A stretch of DNA of 64,000 nt, from contig CAWBXO010000001.1 of assembly GCA_963792785.1 (NCBI GenBank), forward strand, positions 310,001-374,000, read 5' to 3'. Below are positions 51,645 through 61,355 of this stretch, piece by piece. The DNA is from CAWIMX01 sp963792785. Lineage in GTDB: Bacteria; Acidobacteriota; Vicinamibacteria; Vicinamibacterales; CAVVIG01. The position numbers and the translations under genes are program-made. The notes beneath the pieces were generated by a model. It searched no databases and was not told the origin of the DNA. It saw only the letters and a list, made by a program, of their open reading frames with translations. Every line of letters starts with the position of its first letter. Position 1 is the first letter of the stretch.

Positions 51645-52552
51645 ACGGCTCGCGCCTGACGATGCTCGGTACACACCGGCGTCTGCTTGCCAAGGTGATG
51701 GCCGAACCAGCAGCCGGCGAGACAGTCCACGAGCACGCCGGGGGACCGATAGGCCCGCGCGTAGGAAATGCCGAGCAGCGCAAGGCGCGACAGCGCGACA
51801 GGCCGCCGGAACCACGCCACATGCCGCCGGATCATCGCGGCACGGTTCTGCGCCAGCCCCCTGACGTACGGACGGATGTCTGGCACTCTGCAGCCGCCGT
51901 CGCTCTGGGGCAGGTGCGTGAGGCGCGCGGCGCCGTTGAAGTACACGCGATAACCGGCCTCTTTGATGCGCAGGCACAGATCGGTCTCTTCGTAGAGCGC
52001 CGCGCCGACATTCAGCGCCTCGTCGAATCCGCCAACGGCCTGCAGCACGCGGCGCCACGCGGAGAAATTGCAGCCCTGCGCGTGGTCGGCTTCGTACTCG
52101 CCGGCGGCGTCGAAGCCCGGCCGGGGCGTGGCGGTCCATGGGTTGAACGTCCCGGCCCGGCCCACCGGTGGCCTCGCGGCCGACCGGCACTCGTCGATGC
52201 CGCCGGCAACCAGGCCGACGCCGGGACGCTCCAGCGCCCGAAGATGCTCCGACACCAGCGCCGGGCCCGACCGCACGTCGTCGTCCACGAAGACGATGGC
52301 CTCGTGGCGCGCGTGCTGCCACCCGTAGTTCCTCGCCTGCGGCAATCCTCTGAAGGTCACGTGGTGATAGCTCAACGCGCGCTGCGGCGTGTTCCGGATG
52401 CCCGCCGTCCACTCCGGCATCCTGGGCGATTGATCGACGACGAGGACCTCGAGAGGCGCGTGCGCCTGCGCCAGCATGTCCTGCACCGCGTACTGGAGCG
52501 ACGCGCCTCGATTGAGGGTCGGGATAACGACGGTGATTCCCTGGCCGGTCAC
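51641..52552 (-). CDS. Glycosyltransferase family 2
   Basis: 303 residues, GTG start, intact. GT-A: ITVVIPTLNRGASLQYAVQD, LEVLVVDQSPRMPEW, EAIVFVDDDVRSGPALVSEH (DxD-like metal site), AQGCNFSAWRRVLQAVGGFD and YEETDLCLRIKEAGYRVYFN (the ED acceptor-site motif of rhamnosyl-type GT2). Overlaps the polymerase start as ATGA; follows the GT4 gene by 4 bases. Confidence 0.87.
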   Translation of the reverse strand: MTGQGITVVIPTLNRGASLQYAVQDMLAQAHAPLEVLVVDQSPRMPEWTAGIRNTPQRALSYHHVTFRGLPQARNYGWQHARHEAIVFVDDDVRSGPALVSEHLRALERPGVGLVAGGIDECRSAARPPVGRAGTFNPWTATPRPGFDAAGEYEADHAQGCNFSAWRRVLQAVGGFDEALNVGAALYEETDLCLRIKEAGYRVYFNGAARLTHLPQSDGGCRVPDIRPYVRGLAQNRAAMIRRHVAWFRRPVALSRLALLGISYARAYRSPGVLVDCLAGCWFGHHLGKQTPVCTEHRQARAV

Positions 52553-52556
52553 GAGA

Positions 52557-53690
52557 TCATCCGAGCGGGACGTGGCCTTCGGTCAACGCCGACGCGAACC
52601 GGCGGATGTAGTGCTCCCAGGTGCACTCGCGCTCCACGCGCGCGCGAGCCCGATCGCCCATCTGCAGGAAGAGCCCCGGGGCGCGCACCAGGCGGCCGAT
52701 CATCTCGGTGAGGGCCTCGACATCGCCGTCCCGGATCAACCAGCCGCCGTCTCCGTCCGAAATCGCATCGGCAATTCCGCCGGTCCTCGAGCCGACCACC
52801 GGCACCCCACATGCCTGCGCCTCCAGGAACACCAGCCCGAAGCCCTCGACGTCCCGTCCAGCCGGATCGCGGTGGGAGCACAGGATGAACAAGTCGGATG
52901 CGCGGTAGACGTCCGCGAGCTCGTCTTCGCCGACGAACCCCATCCACCGTATTTGTTCCTGGATTCCCAGTCCGGCGGCCAGCGCGCGAAGACGCGCCTG
53001 CTCCGGCCCCTGGCCGGCCACGAGGTATACGATCTGCCCGCGCGCCTCGGGCCTGAGGCCGGCGATGGCCTTCAGCACCAGGGCGTGTCCCTTGTAGGGC
53101 TCGAGCCGCGAGACCGAAGACAGCACCACTTTTCCGTCGACACCGAACTTCGCTTTCGCCTCGCGCCGTCCCCCGGACGCAAAGCGCGCCGGGTCCACGC
53201 CGAGGGGAACCGATGTGACGCGCGCACGAGGAGCGACAGCGGCGACGAGCTCCTCCGTGTAGCGGCTGTTGGCGACGACCAGATCCGCGGACTCGAGCAC
53301 CCATCTCCGCAGTCTCGTCCAGAGGTACCGGCGCCAGAGCGGCGGCTGGCGGATCAGCTCGGTCCCGTGAGCCAGAATCACGCGCGGCCTTGAGCCGGCC
53401 AGGGTGGCCACCAGGCCTTCCGGGTACCAGATCCCGCACACGACCGGGCCGAGTTGCCGCCCCTCGCGCAAAAACCGCCAGGCATCCAGCTCACGCCACG
53501 GGCGTTCGCTCCTGACCCGCAGCTCCCGCGTGGCGATCGCATCGCCGGGCTGGCTGGCCCGGCCGGCCGTTCGGCCTCGCGTGAGGACGGACACGGCTCC
53601 CACGCGCTCGCGCCACGTTCGAACGATCTCGGCGCACAGGCGCGAGATACCGCCCGTGTCCGGTGGATAGTCGTAGGAAAAGAGCAACAT
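52557..53690 (-). CDS. Glycosyltransferase family 4
   Basis: 377 residues, intact. MLLFSYDYPPDTGGISRLCA is a classic GT4 start; RVILAHGTELIRQPP and ADLVVANSRYTEELV lie in the acceptor domain; VVLSSVSRLEPYKGHALVLK and GRDVEGFGLVFLEAQACGVP (EX7E) in the donor domain. Retaining, GT-B fold, similar to mannosyltransferases of capsule/O-antigen loci (inference). Confidence 0.88.
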   Translation of the reverse strand: MLLFSYDYPPDTGGISRLCAEIVRTWRERVGAVSVLTRGRTAGRASQPGDAIATRELRVRSERPWRELDAWRFLREGRQLGPVVCGIWYPEGLVATLAGSRPRVILAHGTELIRQPPLWRRYLWTRLRRWVLESADLVVANSRYTEELVAAVAPRARVTSVPLGVDPARFASGGRREAKAKFGVDGKVVLSSVSRLEPYKGHALVLKAIAGLRPEARGQIVYLVAGQGPEQARLRALAAGLGIQEQIRWMGFVGEDELADVYRASDLFILCSHRDPAGRDVEGFGLVFLEAQACGVPVVGSRTGGIADAISDGDGGWLIRDGDVEALTEMIGRLVRAPGLFLQMGDRARARVERECTWEHYIRRFASALTEGHVPLG

Positions 53691-53700
53691 CCCTGATTCG

Positions 53701-55071
53701 TCAGGCCACCCAGGCCGGATGCTCCAGCCGACTCATCCGGTCACTCTCCCTCGAGCGCGCCAGGCACCAGTCGAAGACCTCGGCGAAGTCCTTCGCCTGT
53801 CTCGATGCCAGATAGCGGTCGCACACGTCGTCGTTCGGCACCGGGTGCGGGATCCGCCCGGAGAGGAAACCGGCGAGCCGTCGCACCTGCTGGTCAGTGT
53901 CGCCATCCAGAAACACGCCGAGGCCGGCGGCGGTCAGTTGAATCCGCGCCTCGCTCGGGTCCGGCACCAGCGCGAGCACGGCCTTCCGAAGCGCAATGAA
54001 GTCGACCATCTTCGCGAAGTTGTTCCACCAGTGCGACTGCGGGCCCGGCGCCAGGACACCCGCCATCGCGCCCTTGACGATCGGATACAGGGCTGACTGC
54101 GGCATGTGGTCGATCAGCTCGACTCGGTCCTCCAGGCCCAGCGCCTGGATGAACGGCGCCAGTTTCGGTCGGTTCACATCGAGCCGCCCAATCACCAGCA
54201 GCTTCACGGGTCCGGTGCTCGCCTCAGTGGCGACGGCGCGCGCGAACAACTCCAGGAAGGCGCTGCCGTACTCGGCCAGGAACTCGCCGCAGAAGACGAT
54301 GTAGCGGCCAAGGCTCGCGGCGGCCGTGGGCGCGGACACAAACTCGTCGTCGGCTCCGGTCGGAATGAAGCGCACCACCGGCGATCGAACGAGGCGGTGC
54401 GTATCGCGGAAGATCAGGGGATAGACGGAGGAGAGCACGGTCACGACGTCGGCGCGCCCGAGCGCCTTCCGCTCGAGCCGGCGCTGCTGCAAGTAGACGC
54501 GATCGACCGGAGACGACATCCTGGCGGCGTAGCTGCCCGGATCGCGAAAGTCGGCGACCCATTGCACGCCTTGTCGTTGGAGCGCCATGCCGATGCGAAG
54601 GCTCGAATACGGAAGCGCGGTGGTGTACACGAGCGGGATCTGGTGCTGCCGAATCAACGCGCGCGCCTTGCGCACGGCTGGGCCGTACCAGGTCCAATAG
54701 TCGTCGAGGTTCCGGCTCAGGACGGTCCGATAGAGCCGCTCGAAAGGCTGCGTCGGGATGCCCGCCGTGATCGTCCGGGCCGGACGGCCCGACCGCTTCA
54801 GCGCTGCGAAACTCCGATCCGACCCGCCAAGCGCCATCCGAATTCCCCGCAGCGAGGGCTCGACGTGACGTGCGGTGTGGACTTCGACCTCCGGCGGCAA
54901 CCCGTCGAGCAACGACGCGTCTTCGTTGAACCGGTAATTCCGATCAACCGTGAGCACGTACGGCTTCCAGCCGGCCGCCGGGAGGTACTTCGCGAGCTTG
55001 TAGGCTCGGAAAACGGCCGCGTGCGTTTGCGGCGCGAAGAACGGCGTGACGATCAGGACGGAGCGATTCAT
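53701..55071 (-). CDS. Glycosyltransferase-like (GT4-type), paralogue A
   Basis: 456 residues, intact. Starts MNRSVLIVTPFFAPQTHAAV, RAYKLAKYLPAAGWKPYVLT; the middle has VQWVADFRDPGSYAARMSSP and VVRFIPTGADDEFV; the donor half has RYIVFCGEFLAEYGSAFLEL, VKLLVIGRLDVNRP and a C-terminal segment ALVPDPSEARIQL. This is the GT-B 'glycosyl transferase 4-like' layout seen in exopolysaccharide loci. It is a close paralogue of 56597-57950 and flanks the flippase on the other side. Starts inside the flippase stop (ATGA). Confidence 0.8.
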   Translation of the reverse strand: MNRSVLIVTPFFAPQTHAAVFRAYKLAKYLPAAGWKPYVLTVDRNYRFNEDASLLDGLPPEVEVHTARHVEPSLRGIRMALGGSDRSFAALKRSGRPARTITAGIPTQPFERLYRTVLSRNLDDYWTWYGPAVRKARALIRQHQIPLVYTTALPYSSLRIGMALQRQGVQWVADFRDPGSYAARMSSPVDRVYLQQRRLERKALGRADVVTVLSSVYPLIFRDTHRLVRSPVVRFIPTGADDEFVSAPTAAASLGRYIVFCGEFLAEYGSAFLELFARAVATEASTGPVKLLVIGRLDVNRPKLAPFIQALGLEDRVELIDHMPQSALYPIVKGAMAGVLAPGPQSHWWNNFAKMVDFIALRKAVLALVPDPSEARIQLTAAGLGVFLDGDTDQQVRRLAGFLSGRIPHPVPNDDVCDRYLASRQAKDFAEVFDWCLARSRESDRMSRLEHPAWVA

Positions 55072-56600
55072 GGGGTCGCGGACGTGCTCCCGAAACGCCA
55101 GGTCGGGCGAGGGACGAGATCGAACGGGGACGGTTTCAGCAGAGCCTGGCCGAGGCCGGCGTAGGCAACGACGCCCGTGATGACCTTTGCCACCAGCGTC
55201 CACTGCCAGGAAGCACCGGACTGCGCGGCGACGGCTCCCGCGCTCCAGGCGGCGGCCGCCATCACGAGCGTGATGCCGAAGACCGGCGCGACGGCTCTCA
55301 CCGTCGCGCTGAGGGGCAGATCGACCAGCCTGTGCGCCGTGTGCAGCATGGGCAGCGTGACGACCACGGTCATCAGAAGCGCGTACGCGGCGGCCACGCC
55401 GACACCGCCCCACCGGACGCCGATGCCGAAGCCGACGCCGAGCACCGCGGCCACAACGGCGTACATGACGAACATCGCCCGCGCCTTTCCACGCGAGACG
55501 AGCAGCCAGCCGACCGTGTTGTAGAGCGGCTGCGTGAGGCTCGCGAGGCACAGCCACGTCAGCATCGGCACCACCGGAAGCCACCGCGGTCCGTAGACGA
55601 GGCGGACGGCCTCGGGCGCCGTCACGAGCAGCCCGGCCGCCAGTGGCAGGCCGATGAACGAGGTCGTGGTCACGGCCTTGCGGTAGGCGCGTCCGAACCG
55701 TTCGGGGTCGTGTTGGAACGCGGAAAGCGCCGAGACCATGATTGGCGCGAGCATGGTGGTGCCCACGAGCGAGGGCAGCGTCATCAGGAAATAGGCGCGC
55801 GTGTAGTACCCGAGCTCCGTGGTTCCCCAGAACCGGCCGATGAGGATGTTGTCCAGGTTTCGCGACACGTAGATGACGAGGCCCGAGGCCGCCAGGTAGC
55901 CGCCGAAGGCGAGGAGCCCTCGGGTCTCGACCGTCCATTGCGGCCGGTGCGGGCGGTACCCGCTGCCCCACAGATAGCCGGCGCACCGGACGGCCTGGCC
56001 GCACAGCGCCTGCCCGACGAGTGCCCAGTAGCCGAATCCATCGAGCGCCATCCAGATGCCGACGACGGCAGCGCACGCCTGGCCCGCGGTCTCGGCCAGG
56101 AACATCTCGCGATATCGCATCTGCCGCTGCAGCAGCGCGGCTGGCTGCAGCGCGATCCCGCTGAACACGAAGCCCAAGCCGAGCACGGCGGCAATCGCCG
56201 GAACCTCCGCGGCTCCGTAGAACGAGCGCAACGCCGGGCCGCTCAGGATGCACAGTACCCAGAGCGCGACGCCAGACGCGGCGTTCACCCAGAACAGCGT
56301 GTCGACCTGGACGCGCGTGAGGCTGCGCCGCTGGATGGTCGCCCATGAAAGTCCGCCGTCCGCGATCACCTGCAGCAGTACGGTCAGCGTGGCGACCATT
56401 CCGAGCAGGCCGAACACGCTCGGCGCCAGCAGGCGCGCCAGCACCGCGGTGGTGAGGAGGCTGACGAGATGGCGCGTCAGGACGAGGCCGAACGACCAGG
56501 CCGCGCCGGTCCGCGCGAGCCGTCCCACCTGCGATGCCTGCGGCGCCTGGAACTCCCCGCCCGTCTCCTCCACCGGGTCCAGCACCGCCTCGGGCGTCAT
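55068..56600 (-). CDS. wzx: Lipopolysaccharide/O-antigen flippase (Wzx, MOP superfamily)
   Basis: 510 residues, intact. Regular hydrophobic spans fit 12-14 helices: AAWSFGLVLTRHLVSLLTTA, VFGLLGMVATLTVLLQVIAD, FGYWALVGQALCGQ, LAFGGYLAASGLVIYVSRNL and later VAAVLGVGFGIGV, AVAPVFGITLVMAAAAWSAG. DNILIGRFWGTTELGYYTRA is the family's conserved central loop (WzxC/PST type). Translocates the undecaprenyl-linked repeat across the inner membrane. ATGA overlaps on both sides place it firmly in the transcript. Confidence 0.88.
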   Translation of the reverse strand: MTPEAVLDPVEETGGEFQAPQASQVGRLARTGAAWSFGLVLTRHLVSLLTTAVLARLLAPSVFGLLGMVATLTVLLQVIADGGLSWATIQRRSLTRVQVDTLFWVNAASGVALWVLCILSGPALRSFYGAAEVPAIAAVLGLGFVFSGIALQPAALLQRQMRYREMFLAETAGQACAAVVGIWMALDGFGYWALVGQALCGQAVRCAGYLWGSGYRPHRPQWTVETRGLLAFGGYLAASGLVIYVSRNLDNILIGRFWGTTELGYYTRAYFLMTLPSLVGTTMLAPIMVSALSAFQHDPERFGRAYRKAVTTTSFIGLPLAAGLLVTAPEAVRLVYGPRWLPVVPMLTWLCLASLTQPLYNTVGWLLVSRGKARAMFVMYAVVAAVLGVGFGIGVRWGGVGVAAAYALLMTVVVTLPMLHTAHRLVDLPLSATVRAVAPVFGITLVMAAAAWSAGAVAAQSGASWQWTLVAKVITGVVAYAGLGQALLKPSPFDLVPRPTWRFGSTSATP

Positions 56601-57950
56601 ACTCCGGCCGCCAGGACGACGTCAGGACCGGCGAGGCAGCCCTCGAAAACCTCCGCGAAGTCCCTGACCTGCCGGGACGCGAGAAAGCGGCTGCAGGCGT
56701 TCGCGTTCACCGCCGGCGCCGCGAGGCGACCCGAGAGAAAGGCCGCGAGCCGGTCGGTCGCCTCGTCGGCGTTCCCGTCGAGGAAGATGCCGAGCCCCGC
56801 CGCCGACAACTGGATGCGGGCCTCGCTCGGATCGGGCACCAGGGCCAACACGGGCTTCTGCAGCGCGAGGAAATCCACCAGCTTGGCGAAGAAGCACCAC
56901 CAGTGCGTGTCCGAACCCGGCGCGAGCACGCCGGCCATCGCGCCCCGAATGATCGAATAGAGCTCCGCCTGCGGCACGTGATCCCTGAACTCCACGTGCG
57001 GCTCCAGCTGCAGGCGGCGCACGACCGGCGTCAGGTTCCGCCGGTTCACGTCGAGCCGCCCCACGAACAGCAATTTCGCGGGGCTCGGCGTGCGCGCGAT
57101 CGCCTTCGCGTACAGCTCGAGGAAGTCGGGGCCGTACTCCCTCAGGAACTCGCCGCAGTACACGATGTACTTTCCGTCCTGGGCGCCACCGCGCCGGCTG
57201 GCCTGCACGTACTCGTCGTCGGCGCCGGTCGGAATGAACCGGATCGGGGTCCTCGCCGCGAGGCGATGGAGATCGCGGAAGATCATCGGGTACACCGACG
57301 AGGCGACGGTCACGGCGTCGGCCCGCCGCAGCGTCTCCCGCTCGATGTGCCGTTGTCCCTCGTAGACCCGGCCCACCGGGGACGACAGACGAGCCGCATA
57401 CGTGCCGGGGTCTCGATAGTCGGCCACCCACTTGACGCCGCGGCGCTGCAGCGCCAGGCCGATCCGGTTCGACGTGTAGGGCAGCGACGTGGTGTAGACG
57501 AGGGGAATCTCGTGCTGGCGGATGAGCTGCCAGGCCCTCCGCACCGCCGGCCGGTACCACGGCCAGGTACTCGTCCGGTACGTGAACCCACCGCTGCAGC
57601 GTCCGGGAGTAGAGACCTCTCACGCTTCCGCCGGCCCCTTCGGACGGCTTCTCGGGAGCCTCGGGGCGTGAGCGCTTCAGGGCCGCAAACGATCGGTCCT
57701 TGCCGCCGAGCCGCATGCGGAGGCCGCGCAACGTGGCCTCGACGAAGCGGACCCGGTGCACTTCGACCTGTTCAGGCAACGAAGGCAGCAGCGTCGGATC
57801 CTCGTTGACGCGGTAGTTGGTGTCCACGGTGAGCACGTAGGGCGTCCATCCAGCGGCCGGCAGATACTTGGCCAGCTTGTAGGCTCGAAACGCCGAGGAA
57901 TGGCTCTGCGGCGCAAAGAATGGCGTGACGATCAGGACGGCTCTATTCAT
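56597..57950 (-). CDS. Glycosyltransferase-like (GT4-type), paralogue B, one frameshift
   Basis: About 450 residues after repair. MNRAVLIVTPFFAPQSHSSA and RAYKLAKYLPAAGWTPYVLT mirror paralogue A; after VPDEYLA the frame breaks at about 57561, where one extra base separates it from WYRPAVRRAWQLIRQHEIPL. The intact paralogue reads WYGPAVRKARALIRQHQIPL there, which fixes the expected sequence. The donor half has KYIVYCGEFLREYGPDFLEL and ALVPDPSEARIQL. Probably a recent tandem duplication around the flippase. Confidence 0.78.
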
Positions 57951-57981
57951 CAGGGCTCGCGCGCACAGCCGGCGCGCGCCA

Positions 57982-60184
57982 CTAGGACGATGAGCCCGTC
58001 CGTGCCAGTGGTGCCTCGGAGACGTCCCAGTCCGCCGGCGGCGCCGAGGGTCCGGGATCGAGCGCGTCGAGCTCCGACAGATTCACGGACGCCTCGATCG
58101 TCTCCGGCGGATCAAGCACGACGTCCACCACACGCGCCCACCCGCGCCAGCCACAGGACCGGCAGTGGTAGAGACGCGATCGGTGCATGGGCTTCCGCAG
58201 TCGCTCGATGAGGGAGCGGGTCGGGGACCGGTGCATGTCCGGCGCGTAGCATCTGACACAAACGGCCGCTCGACGTCTCGACGCGGGCAGCGGTCGATGC
58301 GCGCGCCTCGACGAGGCCGCCGGCGCCGCGGGGGCCGGGGCCGCAGCGGGCGCCGCCTGCCCGAAGGTCGGCACCGTGCGCGCCAGCTCGGCGATCAGCC
58401 GCTCGTGCTCGCCGTTCAACGCCAGCTCTTCCAGCACCGAGATTCTGGTGCGTCAGCCAGATGGTCGGCGGGCGGCCGGGCGGCCGCACGCGCTGCACGT
58501 TCCGCGCATGCGAGGCCTCGACGACCTCATCGACCTCCACCAGATCCTCCCAGAGCTTCTCCCCGGGGCGCAGCCCGACGAACTTGATCCGAATCTCGTC
58601 TTCGGGAATGAAGCCGCACAGCCTGATGGCGTTGCGGGCCAGATCCGTCAAGTAGATCGGCTCGCCCATCTCCAGCACGTACACGCCGCCGCAATTCTCG
58701 CGGGCCGCGTGCAGCACGAGCTGAACGGCTTCCTCGATGAGCATGAAGTAGCGACGCACCTCGGGATGCGTCACGGTCACCGGCCCCCCGGCCTTGATTT
58801 GTTCGAGAAACGTGAGGACGACACTGCCGTTGCTGCCGAGGACGTTGCCGAATCGGACCGCGAGGAACAGCGTGCCGCTCCGCGCGGCCAGATCCTGCAC
58901 GAGCATCTCGGCGACGCGCTTGCTCGCGCCCATCACCGACGCCGGATAGACGGCCTTGTCGCTCGAGACGAGCACGAATCGCTCGACGCCGTGCGCGACC
59001 GCCGCCTCGGCCACAATCCGCGTGCCGCGCACGTTGTTCTTGATCGCCTCGCACGGGTTCAGCTCCATGAGCGGCACGTGCTTGTGGGCCGCCGCGTGGA
59101 AGATGATCTCCGGCGCGTACTCCGCGAGGACGCCGTCGACGCGCAGCTGGTCGCCCACGTCGCCCACCACCGGGTGCACGAACGACTTCGCGCCCGCATC
59201 CGCCAGCGTGTTCACCAGTGTGAACAGGCTGTTCTCGTAGCGCTCGAACAGCACCAGAGAGGCCGGCTCGAGCGCCGCGATCTGGCGACACAGCTCCGAG
59301 CCGATGGACCCGCCGGCGCCCGTCACGAGCACCCGCCGGCCCTTGATGAACCCCGGCAGCGCCTCGTCGCTGCTCGCGTCGATGCCCACCGGCGCCCGGG
59401 GCAGCAGGTCGTTCACCGACAGGTTGCGAATCTCACTCGTGCCGAAGCGGCCGTCGAAGGACTCACGCAGGTACGGCAGCGTACGGATGGGGATCTTGAA
59501 CTGCTCGAACGCGGACACGAACCGGCGGACGGTGGCGGGATCCGCCCGCGGAACGGCCAGCAGCGCCTCCTCCGGAGCGGTCTCCGCCAGGATGCGGCCG
59601 ACCTCCTGGAGTCCGCCGAGGACCCGCACGCCGTGAATCCGCGTGCCCTGCAGACGTTCGTCGTCATCGACGAGGCCGATGGGGCGATACTTCCCCGTCT
59701 TCTTCATCTCGCGCACGATGGCCGCGCCGGCGTCGCCGGCGCCGATGACGAGCACACGCCGGCCGCGCCAAGTGCCGGTCAGTTCGGCCCAGGCGCGAGG
59801 CGCGATGCGCACCACGATCACGGCCACGCCGAGAAGCAGCGCGTCGACGACGAGCACCGAGCGCGGGTACGTACCGGCCAGGCCGCCGGCCCACAGCTCG
59901 ACGGCGAACAGGAGCGTGCTCAGGAACACGCCGATGCCGACCGCGCAGACGTCCCAGATGCCCGTGTAGCGCCAGAGGCTCTCGTAGAGTTTCAGTGGCA
60001 GAAACGTCGCGCCCCTGATGAGCAGCAGCCACGGCAACTGGCTGAGGCAGAGCGCCGTGTACGACGGGCCTACGTGGCCGTCGAAGCGAATCAGGAACGC
60101 GCCGTAGTTCGACGCCGCGATCAGACCCAGGTGCAGGACGGCGATGAGGGCCCGCCGGACGTTCGAATGGCTCGTCGTGGACAT
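57982..60184 (-). CDS. UDP-GlcNAc 4,6-dehydratase (WbpM/PglF/CapD type) with zinc-ribbon tail, one frameshift
   Basis: About 730 residues read through. ATG 60184. Four N-terminal membrane helices (ALIAVLHLGLIAASNYGAFL and following), a nucleotide-binding domain (VLVIGAGDAGAAIVREMKKT) and a catalytic SDR domain: RVLVTGAGGSIGSELCRQIA, SSDKAVYPASVMGASKRVAE (Met-x3-Lys in place of Tyr-x3-Lys, as in WbpM/PglF), RFGNVLGSNGSVV. The frame breaks near 58445; past it come VLEELALNGEHERLIAELAR and a Cys-rich tail (CVRCYAPDMHRS, YHCRSCGWRGWARV). If the break is an error, the enzyme ends in a zinc ribbon; otherwise the tail is a separate gene at 57982-58437. Product UDP-4-keto-6-deoxy-GlcNAc feeds the DegT aminotransferase. 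Confidence 0.82.
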
Positions 60185-60191
60185 CTCCAAC

Positions 60192-61355
60192 TCAGGACGC
60201 CTTCCGGGCGCCGAATTCACGGATTGAGCGTTCGTAGAAGGCCAGGTTCCTCTCGAGCAGGGCTTCGACCGAGAAGTCGCGGACGACGCGGTTGCGACCG
60301 GCTTCACCGAGGCGCGCGGCGAGATGTTCGTCGCCCAGGATGCGCTCGATGGCGTGGGCGATCTTCTCGGGAGAGTCGGGATCGACGATCAGTCCTTCGC
60401 GCTCCTGCTCGATGAGTTCCCCGTCGGTGCCGCACCGGCCGAACACCGTCGGGCACCCGCACGCCATCGCCTCGATGGGCGCGATGCCCATGCCCTCGGC
60501 ATAGGACGGGAACACGGCCACGTGGGCGGAGCGCAAGCCTTCGAGCACCTGCGCGTGCGCGACGTGTCCGTGGAACGCCACGCTCGGCCGGCAGTCGTCG
60601 GCGAGCAGCGATTCCAAGTGCGCGCGCATGGACTGCCCGTTCCACCGTGTGTCTTTCCCGAACAGGTGCAATTGCGCGTCGCCGAACCTGGCCTTGATGT
60701 GCGGCCAGGCCTTGACCAGCGTGATGACGCCCTTCTTGGGCGTGAGCGTCCCGGTGAAGACCACGCGATACGGCACGCGACGCGCGTCGGGCGCGGGCGT
60801 CGGCAGCTCGACGGGATTGTACAGGATCGCGCGCGGTCCATCGGCGAGGCGGAACAGTTCCCTGGTCCGATCGCCCAGGTAGCTGCTCACTGCGCACCAG
60901 GCGTCGGCCCGCTTCATCGACGCGCGTTCCGCAAGTCGCAGCGCCCGTCGAGTCGAAAAACCGAGCTCAGCTGAGAAATAGCAGTCGGATCCATTGGCCC
61001 GCACCACGACGGGCACGTCAAGCCGCTGCCATCCCGCGGCCATGCCCTCCCAGTCCGGCACTTCGACCAGGTCTACCTCGCCGGCTTCGCTCCACGCGGC
61101 GATCTGCTGAAACAGCTCATATCGCGACTGGACCCACCCGAGACGGCCGGACTTCCACCGGCGCCGCCACACCCGCACGCCGTGGTCTTCTTCATAGTCC
61201 GGCGCGGGCCACTGCGGGGCGTAGAGGCCGATCACACGCACCTCGAGACCGGCCCTGACGAGGGCGCGGCCGAGCACCTGCGTCATCGTGCCGATCCCGC
61301 CGTTGGGTCCCGGCGGGTACTCATTGCACACCAGACAGACGCTCTTCACCTTCAT
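60192..61355 (-). CDS. Glycosyltransferase family 4
   Basis: 387 residues, intact. VCLVCNEYPPGPNGGIGTMT start, VDLVEVPDWEGMAAGWQRLD acceptor side, VVFTGTLTPKKGVITLVKAW donor side, EX7E in FPSYAEGMGIAPIEAMACG, CPTVFGRCGTDGELI. Retaining GT-B enzyme; specificity unknown. Its start overlaps the upstream methyltransferase stop (ATGA), and its stop is 7 bases before the dehydratase start. Confidence 0.88.
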   Translation of the reverse strand: MKVKSVCLVCNEYPPGPNGGIGTMTQVLGRALVRAGLEVRVIGLYAPQWPAPDYEEDHGVRVWRRRWKSGRLGWVQSRYELFQQIAAWSEAGEVDLVEVPDWEGMAAGWQRLDVPVVVRANGSDCYFSAELGFSTRRALRLAERASMKRADAWCAVSSYLGDRTRELFRLADGPRAILYNPVELPTPAPDARRVPYRVVFTGTLTPKKGVITLVKAWPHIKARFGDAQLHLFGKDTRWNGQSMRAHLESLLADDCRPSVAFHGHVAHAQVLEGLRSAHVAVFPSYAEGMGIAPIEAMACGCPTVFGRCGTDGELIEQEREGLIVDPDSPEKIAHAIERILGDEHLAARLGEAGRNRVVRDFSVEALLERNLAFYERSIREFGARKAS

